Source: Streptomyces galbus | GTDB lineage: Bacteria; Actinomycetota; Actinomycetes; Streptomycetales; Streptomycetaceae | Length of the DNA stretch: 64,000 bases | NCBI RefSeq assembly: GCF_005280195.1 | Contig: NZ_SZPR01000023.1 | Location: 62,001 to 126,000, forward strand | Direction of reading: 5' to 3' | Shown here: positions 54,026 to 62,752 of the stretch, piece after piece | Layout of the letters: each line of letters opens with the position of its first letter | How positions within the stretch are numbered: position 1 is the stretch's first letter | Notes under the pieces: model-generated | The model's input: the letters and a program-made list of their open reading frames with translations, nothing else | Told to the model about the DNA's origin: nothing | Databases searched by the model: none | Position numbers and translations under genes: made by a program

Positions 54026-57000
54026 TCAGACCTCTTCGACGCTGCTCGGCTCGCGCCGGGACAGGTCGATGCCGAGCTCCTCCGCAGCGCGGAAGACGTC
54101 CTCGTCGGTGTCACGCATCTCGATGGACATACCGTCGCTGGACAGCACCTCCACGTTCAGGCAGAGCGACTGCATCTCCTTGATGAGCACCTTGAAGGAC
54201 TCGGGGATGCCGGGCTCGGGGATGTTCTCGCCCTTGACGATGGCCTCGTAGACCTTCACGCGGCCGGTGACGTCGTCGGACTTGATGGTCAGCAGCTCCT
54301 GGAGGGCGTACGCGGCGCCGTAGGCCTCGAGGGCCCACACCTCCATCTCGCCGAAGCGCTGGCCACCGAACTGGGCCTTACCACCCAGCGGCTGCTGGGT
54401 GATCATGGAGTACGGGCCGGTCGAGCGGGCGTGCAGCTTGTCGTCGACCAGGTGGTGCAGCTTCAGGATGTACATGTAGCCGACCGAGATCGGGTCCGGG
54501 AACGGCTCACCGCTACGGCCGTCGAACAGCCGCGCCTTGCCGGTCGGGAGCACCATGCGCTCGCCGTCCCGGTTCGGGATGGTGTGCTGCAGCAGACCCG
54601 CCAGCTCGTCCTCACGGGCACCGTCGAAGACCGGGGTCGCGACGTTGGTGCCGGGGGCGACCTGGTCGGCGCCGATGACCTGCAGGCGCTGGGCCCACTC
54701 CTCCGCGAGGCCGGAGACGTCCCAGCCGCGGCTGGCGAGCCAGCCGAGGTGGATCTCCAGGACCTGTCCCGGGTTCATGCGGGACGGCACACCCAGCGGG
54801 TTGAGGATGATGTCGACCGGGGTGCCGTCCTCCAGGAACGGCATGTCCTCGATCGGCAGGATCTTGGAGATGACGCCCTTGTTGCCGTGACGGCCGGCGA
54901 GCTTGTCACCGTCGGTGATCTTGCGCTTCTGCGCGACGTAGACGCGCACGAGCTGGTTCACACCGGGGGGAAGCTCGTCGCCCTCCTCGCGGTCGAAGAC
55001 GCGCACGCCGATGACCTTGCCGGTCTCGCCGTGCGGCACCTTCAGCGAGGTGTCACGGACCTCACGGGCCTTCTCACCGAAGATCGCGCGCAGCAGGCGC
55101 TCCTCGGGGGTCAGCTCGGTCTCGCCCTTGGGGGTCACCTTGCCGACGAGGATGTCGCCGGCGATGACCTCGGCGCCGATGCGGATGATGCCGCGCTCAT
55201 CGAGGTCGGCGAGGACCTCCTCGGAGACGTTCGGGATGTCCCGGGTGATCTCCTCGGGGCCGAGCTTGGTGTCACGGGCGTCGACCTCGTGCTCCTCGAT
55301 GTGGATCGAGGAGAGGACGTCGTCCTGCACGAGGCGCTGCGACAGGATGATCGCGTCCTCGTAGTTGTGACCCTCCCACGGCATGAACGCGACCAGCAGG
55401 TTCTTGCCGAGCGCCATCTCGCCGTTCTGGGTGGCCGGGCCGTCGGCCAGGACCTGGCCGGTGATGATCCGGTCGCCCTCGTTGACGATGACCTTCTGGT
55501 TGACCGAGGTGCCCTGGTTGGACCGGGAGAACTTGGCCAGGCGGTACGTGATGTACGTGCCGTCGTCGTTGGCGGTGGTGATGTAGTCCGCGGAGACCTC
55601 CTGGACCACACCGTCCTTCTCGGCCTTGACCACGTCGCCGGCGTCGACCGCGGAGCGGTACTCCATGCCGGTGCCGACGAGCGGCGCCTCGCTCTTGATG
55701 AGCGGGACGGCCTGGCGCATCATGTTCGCGCCCATGAGGGCACGGTTGGCGTCGTCGTGCTCGAGGAAGGGGATCATGGCGGTCGCGACCGACACCATCT
55801 GGCGCGGCGAGACGTCCATGTAGTCCACGTCCTCGGGAGCGACGTAGTCGACCTCGCCGCCACGGCGGCGGACCAGGACGCGGCTCTCCTCGAAGCGGAG
55901 CTCGTTCGTCAGCGGCGCGTTGGCCTGCGCGATGACGAAGCGGTCCTCCTCGTCGGCGGTCAGGTAGTCGACCTCGTCGGTGACCTGGCCCTCGAACACC
56001 TTGCGGTAGGGGGTCTCGACGAAACCGAACGCGTTGACCCGGCCGTACGAGGCGAGCGAGCCGATCAGACCGATGTTCGGGCCTTCGGGCGTCTCGATCG
56101 GGCACATGCGGCCGTAGTGCGAGGGGTGCACGTCACGGACCTCGAAGCCGGCCCGCTCACGGGAGAGACCACCCGGGCCGAGCGCGGACAGACGACGCTT
56201 GTGCGTCAGCCCGGACAGCGGGTTGTTCTGGTCCATGAACTGCGAGAGCTGGCTGGTGCCGAAGAACTCCTTGATGGAGGCGACGACCGGCCGGATGTTG
56301 ATCAGGGTCTGCGGCGTGATCGCCTCGACGTCCTGGGTCGTCATCCGCTCGCGGACGACACGCTCCATACGCGCCAGACCCGTGCGGACCTGGTTCTGGA
56401 TGAGCTCGCCGACGCTGCGCAGGCGGCGGTTGCCGAAGTGGTCGATGTCGTCGGTCTCGACGACGATCGTCGTACCGCTGTCACCGACGGTCTCGGTCTC
56501 GCCCGCGTGCAGCTTCACCAGGTACTTGATCGTCGAGATGATGTCCTCGACGGTCAGGATGCCGGCGTCCAGCGGGGCGTCCGCGCCCAGCTTCTTGTTG
56601 ACCTTGTAGCGGCCGACCTTGGCCAGGTCGTAGCGCTTGGGATTGAAGTAGAGGTTCTCCAGCAGCGTCTGCGCGGCCTCACGCGTGGGGGGCTCGCCCG
56701 GACGCAGCTTGCGGTAGATGTCGAGCAGCGCGTCGTCCTGGCCCTGGGTGTGGTCCTTCTCCAGGGTGGCGCGCATGGACTCGTACTCGCCGAACTCCTC
56801 GAGGATCTGCTCGGTGGTCCAGCCGAGCGCCTTGAGCAGGACGGTGACGGACTGCTTGCGCTTGCGGTCGATGCGGACGCCGACCATGTCGCGCTTGTCG
56901 ATCTCCATCTCCAGCCAGGCACCCCGGGACGGGATGATCTTGGCGGAGAAGATGTCCTTGTCGGACGTCTTGTCGATGCTGGAGTCGAAGTACACGCCCG

Positions 57001-57511
57001 GCGAACGGACGAGCTGCGACACGACGACACGCTCGGTGCCGTTGATGACGAAGGTGCCCTTGTTGGTCATGAGCGGGAAGTCGCCCATGAAGACCGTCTG
57101 GGACTTGATCTCGCCGGTCTCGTTGTTGGTGAACTCGGCCGTGACGAAGAGCGGGGCGGCGTACGTGAAGTCGCGCTCCTTGCACTCGTCGATGGAGTTC
57201 TTCGGCGGCTCGAAACGGTGGTCGCGGAACGTCAGCGACATCGACCCGGAGAAGTCCTCGATCGGGGAGATCTCCTCGAAGATCTCCTCCAGACCGGACT
57301 TGGTGGGGACGTCCTGACCGTTCTCGAGGGCCTCCTCGACGCGAGCCTTCCACGCGTCGTTGCCGAGCAGCCAGTCGAAGCTCTCGGTTTGCAGCGCGAG
57401 AAGGTTCGGAACCTCGAGGGGCTCCTTGATCTTTGCAAAAGAGATGCGCAGCGGGGCGGTGCTGGCAGCGTTGTTCGTATTCGCGGTCGAGGCGTTGCGC
57501 GAGGCGGCCAA
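54026..57511 (-). CDS. rpoB: DNA-directed RNA polymerase subunit beta
   Basis: 1161 residues, the same length as S. coelicolor RpoB as I recall it. TTG start at 57511 (GGAAGG upstream), then AASRNASTANTNNAASTAPLRISFAKIKEPLEVPNLLALQTESFDWLLG. The in-frame ATG at 57562 was not used. The rifampicin region near residue 432, FGTSQLSQFMDQNNPLSGLTHKRRLSALGPGG, has wild-type Asp, His and Ser at the resistance positions. MPWEGHNYEDAIILSQRLV, GRHGNKGVISKILP and HLVDDKLHARSTGPYSMITQQPLGGKAQFGGQRFGEMEVWALEAYGAA are the C-terminal catalytic parts. It has its own promoter in the 571-base gap after rplL. Confidence 0.99.
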   Translation of the reverse strand: MAASRNASTANTNNAASTAPLRISFAKIKEPLEVPNLLALQTESFDWLLGNDAWKARVEEALENGQDVPTKSGLEEIFEEISPIEDFSGSMSLTFRDHRFEPPKNSIDECKERDFTYAAPLFVTAEFTNNETGEIKSQTVFMGDFPLMTNKGTFVINGTERVVVSQLVRSPGVYFDSSIDKTSDKDIFSAKIIPSRGAWLEMEIDKRDMVGVRIDRKRKQSVTVLLKALGWTTEQILEEFGEYESMRATLEKDHTQGQDDALLDIYRKLRPGEPPTREAAQTLLENLYFNPKRYDLAKVGRYKVNKKLGADAPLDAGILTVEDIISTIKYLVKLHAGETETVGDSGTTIVVETDDIDHFGNRRLRSVGELIQNQVRTGLARMERVVRERMTTQDVEAITPQTLINIRPVVASIKEFFGTSQLSQFMDQNNPLSGLTHKRRLSALGPGGLSRERAGFEVRDVHPSHYGRMCPIETPEGPNIGLIGSLASYGRVNAFGFVETPYRKVFEGQVTDEVDYLTADEEDRFVIAQANAPLTNELRFEESRVLVRRRGGEVDYVAPEDVDYMDVSPRQMVSVATAMIPFLEHDDANRALMGANMMRQAVPLIKSEAPLVGTGMEYRSAVDAGDVVKAEKDGVVQEVSADYITTANDDGTYITYRLAKFSRSNQGTSVNQKVIVNEGDRIITGQVLADGPATQNGEMALGKNLLVAFMPWEGHNYEDAIILSQRLVQDDVLSSIHIEEHEVDARDTKLGPEEITRDIPNVSEEVLADLDERGIIRIGAEVIAGDILVGKVTPKGETELTPEERLLRAIFGEKAREVRDTSLKVPHGETGKVIGVRVFDREEGDELPPGVNQLVRVYVAQKRKITDGDKLAGRHGNKGVISKILPIEDMPFLEDGTPVDIILNPLGVPSRMNPGQVLEIHLGWLASRGWDVSGLAEEWAQRLQVIGADQVAPGTNVATPVFDGAREDELAGLLQHTIPNRDGERMVLPTGKARLFDGRSGEPFPDPISVGYMYILKLHHLVDDKLHARSTGPYSMITQQPLGGKAQFGGQRFGEMEVWALEAYGAAYALQELLTIKSDDVTGRVKVYEAIVKGENIPEPGIPESFKVLIKEMQSLCLNVEVLSSDGMSIEMRDTDEDVFRAAEELGIDLSRREPSSVEEV

Positions 57512-57675
57512 GAGGGGGTCCTTCCGAGGGCTCGGACTCACTACGCGCTTCCGGCCCCTCACCGGTGCCGCAGAGACGGGAATCCTCCGGGGGAGAAGTT
57601 CCGGTCGTCCGTGCTGAGGCGAGGGCAGACCCCTGGTGACGGGCAGGGGACAGCTAACAGGCAGCGCAAAGGGTC

Positions 57676-57704
57676 AGTGTAGCCACTTGGCACACTGATG
57701 TCCA
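57676..57704 (-). promoter_or_regulatory. Predicted rpoB promoter
   Basis: -35 TGGACA (57704-57699), 17-base spacer, -10 TACACT (57681-57676). Good sigma-70-type match and conserved surroundings. Allows rpoBC to be made independently of rplJL. Confidence 0.7.
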
Positions 57705-57975
57705 CTCCCGGTTTGCAGCCCGGTTTTCAAACACCCTCGCTGTCCTCAACGCCTGCGGCATGTCTGCCCTCAACGCACGTTGATACTGCCCTCTTCGCCG
57801 CCGATCCATGCCTCGGATTCGGACCGTTGTGACGACGCGTCCTGAGAATTGCGCGCTGCGTGCGGTTCGTCAAGGCCCCCCGGCCCGCACCAGGGGCGTC
57901 CGGAGACACGACGAAGATCACCATACCCCCGTTGAACAGGGGCGCAAGGCAACCGTGGCCGCGCCCCCAGGAACG

Positions 57976-58013
57976 CCGAAGAGCGACCACCCGGATGGAT
58001 GATCGCTCTTCGG
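57976..58013. terminator. Hairpin downstream of rplL
   Basis: CCGAAGAGCGA (57976-57986) and TCGCTCTTCGG (58003-58013) form a perfect 11-bp stem with a 16-base loop, about 70 bases after the rplL stop. Likely partial terminator setting the L7/L12 to RNA polymerase ratio, as in other bacteria. Confidence 0.75.
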
Positions 58014-58082
58014 TGCGTTCGCGTTACAGCCCCGCGGGGCCGTTCTCGTCACGCAGAGAGGTTCCGGGGAACCTCAGGGGTG

Positions 58083-58466
58083 TTACTTGACCTCGACGGA
58101 GGCACCGGCGCCCTTGAGGGCCTCGGCGGCCTTGTCGGCCTGCTCCTTGTTGACCTTCTCGAGGACCGGCTTCGGGGTGCCGTCGACCAGGTCCTTGGCC
58201 TCCTTGAGGCCCAGGGAGGTGAGCTCGCGCACGACCTTGATGACCTGGATCTTCTTCTCGCCGGCACCGGTGAGGACGACGTCGAACTCGTCCTTCTCCT
58301 CGGCCTGCTCGACCGGGGCGCCGGGGGCGCCCGGGGCGGCGGCGACGACGGCCGCGGCGGCGGCGGTGACGTCGAACTTCTCCTCGAACGCCTTCACGAA
58401 CTCGGAAAGCTGGATGAGGGTCATGTTCTCGAACTCGGCAAGCAGTTCGTCCTGGGTGAGAGCCAC
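58083..58466 (-). CDS. rplL: 50S ribosomal protein L7/L12
   Basis: 127 residues; bL12 stalk protein, present in several copies per ribosome and activator of translational GTPases. ALTQDELLAEFENMTLIQLSEFVKAFEEKFDV is the dimerisation domain. After an Ala/Pro/Gly hinge comes EKDEFDVVLTGAGEKKIQVIKVVRELTSLGLKEAKDLVDGTPKPVLEKV. GTG start at 58466 after GGAAGGAAAGCC. 106 bases after rplJ. Confidence 0.99.
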   Translation of the reverse strand: MALTQDELLAEFENMTLIQLSEFVKAFEEKFDVTAAAAAVVAAAPGAPGAPVEQAEEKDEFDVVLTGAGEKKIQVIKVVRELTSLGLKEAKDLVDGTPKPVLEKVNKEQADKAAEALKGAGASVEVK

Positions 58467-58572
58467 GATGGCTTTCCTTCCACTATTCGGCAGGTGCCGG
58501 ATGTACATGAGTGGCGGGCGTACGTTGGCCCGCTAGACCGCTGCCGGGGCGGCGGTCATGATGCGAGCCGAA

Positions 58573-59103
58573 TTACTCGGCACCGCCCTGCTCGTCCTGC
58601 TTGGCGCGAAGCGCGTCCAGCGTGCGGACCAGCTTCGTCGGGAGCGCCTGGAGGAGCTGAGCAGTCTGCGTCTGCTTGCCCTTCATGGCACCCGCCAGCT
58701 TGGAGAGCAGAACCTCGCGGGACTCGAGGTCCGCAAGCTTCTTGATCTCGTCGGCGGACAGCGCCTTGCCGTCAAGGACACCGCCCTTGATGACGAGGTT
58801 CGGGTTGTCCTTGGCGAAGTCGCGCAGACCCTTCGCCGACTCCACCGGGTCACCGGTGACGAAGGCGACTGCCGTCGGACCGTTGAACAGGTCGTCCAGC
58901 GTCGAGATCCCGGCCTCGTTGGCCGCAATCTTGGTCAGCGTGTTCTTCACCACGGCGTACTGGGCGTTCTCACCGAGCGACCGGCGCAGCGTCTTGAGCT
59001 GTGCCACGGTGAGACCGCGGTACTCGGTCAGCACGGCAGCGCTGGAGTTGCGGAACTGCTCCGTCAACTCGGCCACCGCGGCAGCCTTGTCGGGCCTCGC
59101 CAT
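58573..59103 (-). CDS. rplJ: 50S ribosomal protein L10
   Basis: 176 residues; uL10, base of the stalk and translational autorepressor in other bacteria. ARPDKAAAVAELTEQFRNSSAAVLTEYRGLTVAQLKTLRRSLGE and AQYAVVKNTLTKIAANEAG are standard, and the C-terminal helices bind L12 dimers. ATG 59103 after GGAAGGAGGCCGAGGCTCT; ATG 59313 rejected because it lies in the leader. Confidence 0.99.
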   Translation of the reverse strand: MARPDKAAAVAELTEQFRNSSAAVLTEYRGLTVAQLKTLRRSLGENAQYAVVKNTLTKIAANEAGISTLDDLFNGPTAVAFVTGDPVESAKGLRDFAKDNPNLVIKGGVLDGKALSADEIKKLADLESREVLLSKLAGAMKGKQTQTAQLLQALPTKLVRTLDALRAKQDEQGGAE

Positions 59104-59342
59104 AGAGCCTCGGCCTCCTTCCGGGTGATTCTGACCGCGCGGACCCGAAGGAGGACTGAGAAAACGAAACGCCCCGGCGCAGGCGCTCGGGGCGGACTCG
59201 ACCGGGCGCACGCACGAGGACGCACATGCTCCGGGAGTTCTTCCACAGTCACCTGCGCGGGTCGTCCACTTTGCAGCGGATCCTTCGGCCACCGCGCACC
59301 CCTTCAGGCGCACGGCAACGACCAGCGGTCTTTGGCTTCTGT
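59104..59342 (-). ncRNA. Putative rplJL mRNA leader (L10 leader type)
   Basis: About 240 nt between the predicted promoter and rplJ. It contains the hairpin GCCCCGAGCGC / GCGCCGGGGC (minus-strand reading, 59193-59171) followed by the T-rich stretch GTTTCGTTTTC. Bacterial rplJL leaders commonly bind L10(L12)4 for feedback control; the position and size fit, but the L10-binding fold was not modelled. Confidence 0.5.
59171..59193 (-). terminator. Attenuator-like hairpin in the rplJ leader
   Basis: 10-bp stem with one bulge, followed on the transcript by GTTTCGTTTTCTC, so it looks like an intrinsic terminator located 70 bases before the rplJ start. It would act on transcripts from the promoter at 59343-59371. 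Confidence 0.6.
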
Positions 59343-59371
59343 AGGAGAGTACGGGAACGGGTCGCCGTCAA
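59343..59371 (-). promoter_or_regulatory. Predicted rplJ promoter
   Basis: -35 TTGACG (59371-59366), 17-base spacer, -10 TCTCCT (59348-59343). The -35 is perfect for five of six bases; the -10 is weak, and TACTCT just upstream is an alternative with shorter spacing. Confidence 0.5.
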
Positions 59372-59390
59372 GCAAATCCGTCCGTACGGG

Positions 59391-60278
59391 TCACGTCCGG
59401 CCCGCCTCCCCGAGGTCCCGGAACATCTCCAGGAAGTCGAAGGTCTGGGCGGCCGGGGGCACGGTGACCTCGGCCTTCGCGCCGTAGTCGGCGTAGGTCA
59501 TGCTCATCTCGACGGTGCCCTCGGGGGTGTCCATGGCGACGTCCATCCGCACCGGCAGGTCGTCCTCGTTGACCCAGACCTCGGTGTCGTAGCCCTTGAT
59601 CCCGGACTTCTCGATGCTGCCGAGCAGCTTACGGCGCTCGGCGGGGCCGAGGAGGTCGAGGGAGTCGTTGGAGTCCAGCATCTCCTGGACGGTCAGCGTG
59701 CCCTTGTAGTGCTCGGCCCGCTGCCCGGCGATCTTCTCGCTCCCCAGGTGCTTGAGGTTGGGCGAGTCGAGCAGCATCGCGAGCTGCTGGGCGGGGTCCT
59801 GGTTCATGTCCGCCAGGCCGCCGCTCATCTTCCGGCCGAGCGCGTCCCCGCCAGCCTCCTTGGCGAGCGCGCCGAGGTCCATCTTCATCCAGCGCTTGCC
59901 GCCCAGCTCGGCCTCGCGCGCGGCGGCCTCGCCCATATCCATGTACATGACGTTGTCGCGCCAGATCATCCGGACCTTCTCCGGGGCGTCCGGCTCGGCG
60001 GCCAGCGCGGAGCCCTTCATGGTGAGGTCCATGACGGCGGGGTCCCAGCCGATGACGCCGCTCGCCGTCATGTCCCCGCCGTCCTTCATGGTGTCCGGCG
60101 TCGACATGGTCATGGTCACCCGGGCCGACTTGGCCTCGGTGGTCTTCTCGAAGGCCGCGGTCAGCACCTGGGCCGCGGACCGCTGCGCGCCCTGCCCGTC
60201 GGAGCCGCCGCCCTGGCAGGCCACGGCCCCGGTCAGGAGCAGCACCGCCCCCGCCGAGCCGTACATCGTCGTCTTCAT
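59391..60278 (-). CDS. Putative lipoprotein, 295 aa
   Basis: Signal peptide with lipobox-like GAVAC (Cys21) and a Gly/Ser-rich linker. Then comes a domain of about 240 residues: AAQVLTAAFEKTTEAKSARVTMTMSTP, MDLTMKGSALAAEPDAPEKVRMIWRDNVMYMDMG, HYKGTLTVQEML, VWVNEDDLPVRMDVAMDTPEGTVEMSMTYADYGAKAEVTVPPAAQ. The order of a long helix, curved sheet and terminal VWV-x5-P motif resembles LppX/LprG-type lipid-carrier lipoproteins; inference by eye. It lies between rplA and rplJ, where S. coelicolor also has two lipoprotein genes as I recall. The downstream paralogue of the pair is frameshifted. ATG 60278 has a weak Shine-Dalgarno; ATG at residue 5 is possible. Confidence 0.8.
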   Translation of the reverse strand: MKTTMYGSAGAVLLLTGAVACQGGGSDGQGAQRSAAQVLTAAFEKTTEAKSARVTMTMSTPDTMKDGGDMTASGVIGWDPAVMDLTMKGSALAAEPDAPEKVRMIWRDNVMYMDMGEAAAREAELGGKRWMKMDLGALAKEAGGDALGRKMSGGLADMNQDPAQQLAMLLDSPNLKHLGSEKIAGQRAEHYKGTLTVQEMLDSNDSLDLLGPAERRKLLGSIEKSGIKGYDTEVWVNEDDLPVRMDVAMDTPEGTVEMSMTYADYGAKAEVTVPPAAQTFDFLEMFRDLGEAGRT

Positions 60279-60370
60279 GATCCCGGTCCCCCCGCACCTC
60301 GCGGTTGCATGACGTTCTCTTTACCCGGCCCGAGCGTATCCGGGCGGCCCGCCGCCGTCTCCGGGATTTC

Positions 60371-60400
60371 TCAGGACCGCTCAGGACTGTTCAGGACTGC
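60371..60400. repeat. 10-bp tandem repeat x3 at the end of the frameshifted lipoprotein gene
   Basis: TCAGGACCGC, TCAGGACTGT, TCAGGACTGC in immediate succession. Read on the minus strand each unit carries TGA, and because units are 10 bp long the three stops fall in all three frames. Confidence 0.9.
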
Positions 60401-61243
60401 GGGGCCAGCTCCGTGAAGTCGGCGGTGTCCCCGGCGGGCGGCGCGGTGACCGCGACCTGAGTGCCGTAGTCGCTGTAGTACGCGGTCTGCGTGTAGCCGC
60501 CGCTGGTGGTGCGGCCCTTCTCCACCTTCTTCACCAGCAGGTCGCGCCCGTCGACCCAGACGTCCACGGTCCCGCCGGTCACCCCGGCCCGGGTGAGCTG
60601 GCCGCGCAGTTCCGCGTCGGAGACGTCGGCCACCTCGACGCTGCCCGTGTAGTGCGTCGTACGGCGGCCCGCGACCGTGTCCGTGCCGGCGCGGCGGACG
60701 TCGTCGGACTCCAGCAGCAGCTTCACCGACTGGCCGGGGGTGGTGTTGCGGACCTGCTCGGCGAAGCCGGCCCCGGCGGCGCCGTCGAGGGCGTCCAGGT
60801 CGTCGTAGGCGTAGCGGATCCAGTGCCGGCCGCCCGCCCTGCGGGCGAACGCGTCGCCCAGGCGCGCGTAGTAGGCGTCCGGCAGGTAGCGGGCCTGCAT
60901 CGACGTCACGCCCAGCGCCCGCATCTGCTCGGCCGTGGCGCCGCCGGTGTACGTGATGGTCAGGGCGCCGGTGGTGGCCGCGCCAGCGCAGCGCGCCGTC
61001 GGCCCGCAGCGAGAGCTGGCCGCCCATGGCGGTCGTGGAGCGCACCCGGGCGGAGGCCGCGCCGTCGGTGGCCCGCTGGGCGGCGCGCAGGGCGGCGAGG
61101 GACGCCGCGGTGGAGGCGGAGGTGGCCGTCGGCCTCGCCGCGGGCCGCCCCGCGGAGGACCCCGTGCACGACGTCCCGGTCAGCGCGGCCGCGGTCACCA
61201 GTGCCGCCGACACCAGCGCCCGGCCCGCCCTCGTGACCCGCAT
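60391..61243 (-). pseudogene. Frameshifted lipoprotein gene, paralogue of the 59391 gene
   Basis: Frame 1 from ATG 61243 gives a signal peptide with lipobox-like LTGTSC and then SLAALRAAQRATDGAASARVRSTTAMGGQLSLRADGALRW. After that it turns into an Arg/His-rich out-of-frame sequence. Frame 2 takes over at about 60983 with ATTGALTITYTGGATAEQMRALGVTSMQARYLPDAYYARLG and continues to VDVWVDGRDLLVKKVEKG and DYGTQVAVTAPPAGDTADFTELAPQS, stopping at 60391. The join lies near TGGCGCGGCC (60985-60976); a missing GG or one extra base explains it. Joined, the protein would be about 283 residues and parallel to its neighbour. Real mutation or sequencing error cannot be told apart here. The gene may also be annotated as the 177-aa C-terminal frame starting at 60924. 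Confidence 0.8.
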
Positions 61244-61344
61244 CCGTGCCTCCCCCCGGCGATGACCCTCATCGCACGCTAGCCCAGAAGAGGGCGTGCG
61301 CTCCGGGAAAGTTCCGCACCCGCGACCGCGGGGGCGGGGCGCCC

Positions 61345-61362
61345 GGGAACGGGAACGGGAAC
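61345..61362. repeat. Hexanucleotide (GGGAAC)x3
   Basis: Three exact copies of GGGAAC directly next to the rplA terminator, in the 166-base gap between rplA and the lipoprotein pair. Probably without function. Confidence 0.8.
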
Positions 61363-61393
61363 GGGCCCCGCACCTCGGAAGGTGCGGGGCCCG
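61362..61393. terminator. Terminator downstream of rplK-rplA
   Basis: A perfect 14-bp stem CGGGCCCCGCACCT / AGGTGCGGGGCCCG with tetraloop CGGA, 16 bases after the rplA stop. Confidence 0.9.
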
Positions 61394-61409
61394 TCGGCAG
61401 ACCGGGGTC

Positions 61410-62135
61410 TCAGACCGACGCCGGGTCCTCCTCGACGAGGAGGTTGCGGGTGCGGTTCGGGTCCAGCGGGATGCCGGGGCCGATCGTGGTGGAGAGGGCG
61501 GCCTTCTTGATGTAGCGGCCCTTGGCGGCGGACGGCTTCAGACGGAGGATCTCCTCCAGCGCGGCGCCGTAGTTCTCCACCAGCTTGGCGTCGTCGAAGG
61601 ACACCTTGCCGATGATGAAGTGCAGGTTCGAGTGCTTGTCGACGCGGAACTCGATCTTGCCGCCCTTGATGTCGGTGACGGCCTTGGCCACGTCGGGGGT
61701 GACGGTGCCGGTCTTCGGGTTCGGCATCAGACCACGGGGGCCGAGGACGCGGCCGAGGCGGCCGACCTTGCCCATGAGGTCCGGGGTGGCGACGACGGCG
61801 TCGAAGTCCAGACGGCCCTTCGACACCTCGTCGATCAGCTCGTCGGCGCCGACGATGTCGGCGCCCGCGGCACGCGCGGCCTCGGCACGGTCACCGGTCG
61901 CGAAGACCAGGACCCGGGCGGTCTTACCGGTGCCGTGCGGGAGGTTCACGGTGCCACGGACCATCTGGTCGGCCTTGCGCGGGTCGACACCCAGGCGGAA
62001 GGCGACCTCGACGGTGCCGTCGAACTTGGTCGTGGAGGTCTCCTTGGCGAGACGGACGGCCTCGAGCGGGGCGTAGAGCTTCTCCCGGTCGACCTTGGCG
62101 TCCGCAGCGCGGAGAGACTTGCTGCGCTTGCTCAC
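61410..62135 (-). CDS. rplA: 50S ribosomal protein L1
   Basis: 241 residues; uL1 of the mobile L1 stalk and, in E. coli, repressor of its own operon. KFDGTVEVAFRLGVDPRKADQMVRGTVNLPHGTGKTARVLVFA, GRLGRVLGPRGLMPNPKTGTVTPDVAKAV and EFRVDKHSNLHFIIGKVSF are conserved. GTG start at 62135 after AGGAGCAGTA; 79 bases after rplK. Confidence 0.99.
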   Translation of the reverse strand: MSKRSKSLRAADAKVDREKLYAPLEAVRLAKETSTTKFDGTVEVAFRLGVDPRKADQMVRGTVNLPHGTGKTARVLVFATGDRAEAARAAGADIVGADELIDEVSKGRLDFDAVVATPDLMGKVGRLGRVLGPRGLMPNPKTGTVTPDVAKAVTDIKGGKIEFRVDKHSNLHFIIGKVSFDDAKLVENYGAALEEILRLKPSAAKGRYIKKAALSTTIGPGIPLDPNRTRNLLVEEDPASV

Positions 62136-62214
62136 TACTGCTCCTGATGTGTTCTTAGGAGTCGTGGTGCGGGCCGAGCAGGCCCTTCCACTACTTCTGC
62201 TGGGGGGTTGGGGC

Positions 62215-62649
62215 TCAGCCCTCGACCGTGATGCCCATGGAGCGGGCGGTGCCGGCGATGATCTTCGACGCGGCGTCCAGGTCGTTGGCGTTCAGGTCGG
62301 GGAGCTTGGTCTGGGCGATCTCGCGGACCTGCGCCTCGGTGATCTTGGCGACCTTGGTCTTGTGCGGCTCGCCGGAGCCCTTCTCGACACCCGCGGCCTT
62401 GAGGATCATCTTGGCGGCCGGCGGCGTCTTGGTGATGAAGGTGAAGGAGCGGTCCTCGTAGACCGTGATCTCCACCGGGATCACCCAGCCACGCTGCGAC
62501 TCGGTCGCGGCGTTGTACGCCTTGCAGAACTCCATGATGTTGACGCCGTGCTGACCCAGCGCGGGGCCGACCGGCGGGGCGGGGTTCGCCGCACCGGCGT
62601 TGATCTGGAGCTTGATGAGCCCCGTGACCTTCTTCTTCTTGGGAGGCAT
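62215..62649 (-). CDS. rplK: 50S ribosomal protein L11
   Basis: 144 residues; uL11 at the GTPase-associated centre, target site of thiostrepton and needed for RelA activation. [48 protein letters not shown] and the C-terminal IVEG-type rRNA-binding domain ([26 protein letters not shown]) are standard. The proline pair in the N-terminal domain is intact. ATG 62649. Confidence 0.99.
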
Positions 62650-62721
62650 TGCTCTCCGGGTCCTTTCCTTCGGGTCCATGCCCGCGCCCGGGTCGCGACC
62701 CTGACGCAGGCATACCGCACA

Positions 62722-62749
62722 ACGATAACGGGTATGGATGCGCGGCCAA
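62722..62749 (-). promoter_or_regulatory. Possible rplK promoter
   Basis: -35 TTGGCC (62749-62744), 16-base spacer, -10 TATCGT (62727-62722). The -35 overlaps the T-run of the nusG terminator. Moderate match only. Confidence 0.4.
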
Positions 62750-62752
62750 AAA

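Larger units (their letters stand above)
57512..58082 (-). promoter_or_regulatory. rplL-rpoB intergenic regulatory region
   Basis: 571 bases without a gene. From upstream: a hairpin at 57976-58013, then about 270 bases without an evident feature, the rpoB promoter at 57676-57704, and a leader of about 155 nt ending at the TTG start. The leader bases after the -10 (TGACCCTTTGCGCTGCC) resemble the rpoB leader I know from other actinobacteria. Confidence 0.7.

Noticed and set aside
54026..57511. Possible rifampicin-resistance change in RpoB
   Set aside because: The resistance-determining region keeps the usual Asp, His and Ser residues.
54431..57682. 1083-codon open frame on the plus strand
   Set aside because: Antisense shadow of rpoB.
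60371..61243. 290-residue single-frame version of the second lipoprotein
   Set aside because: Its second half is Arg/His-rich nonsense, while the correct C-terminal half lies in another frame; treated as a frameshift.
61345..61362. (GGGAAC)x3 as a CRISPR-like or regulatory repeat
   Set aside because: Only three perfect hexamers without spacers; simple microsatellite beside a terminator.
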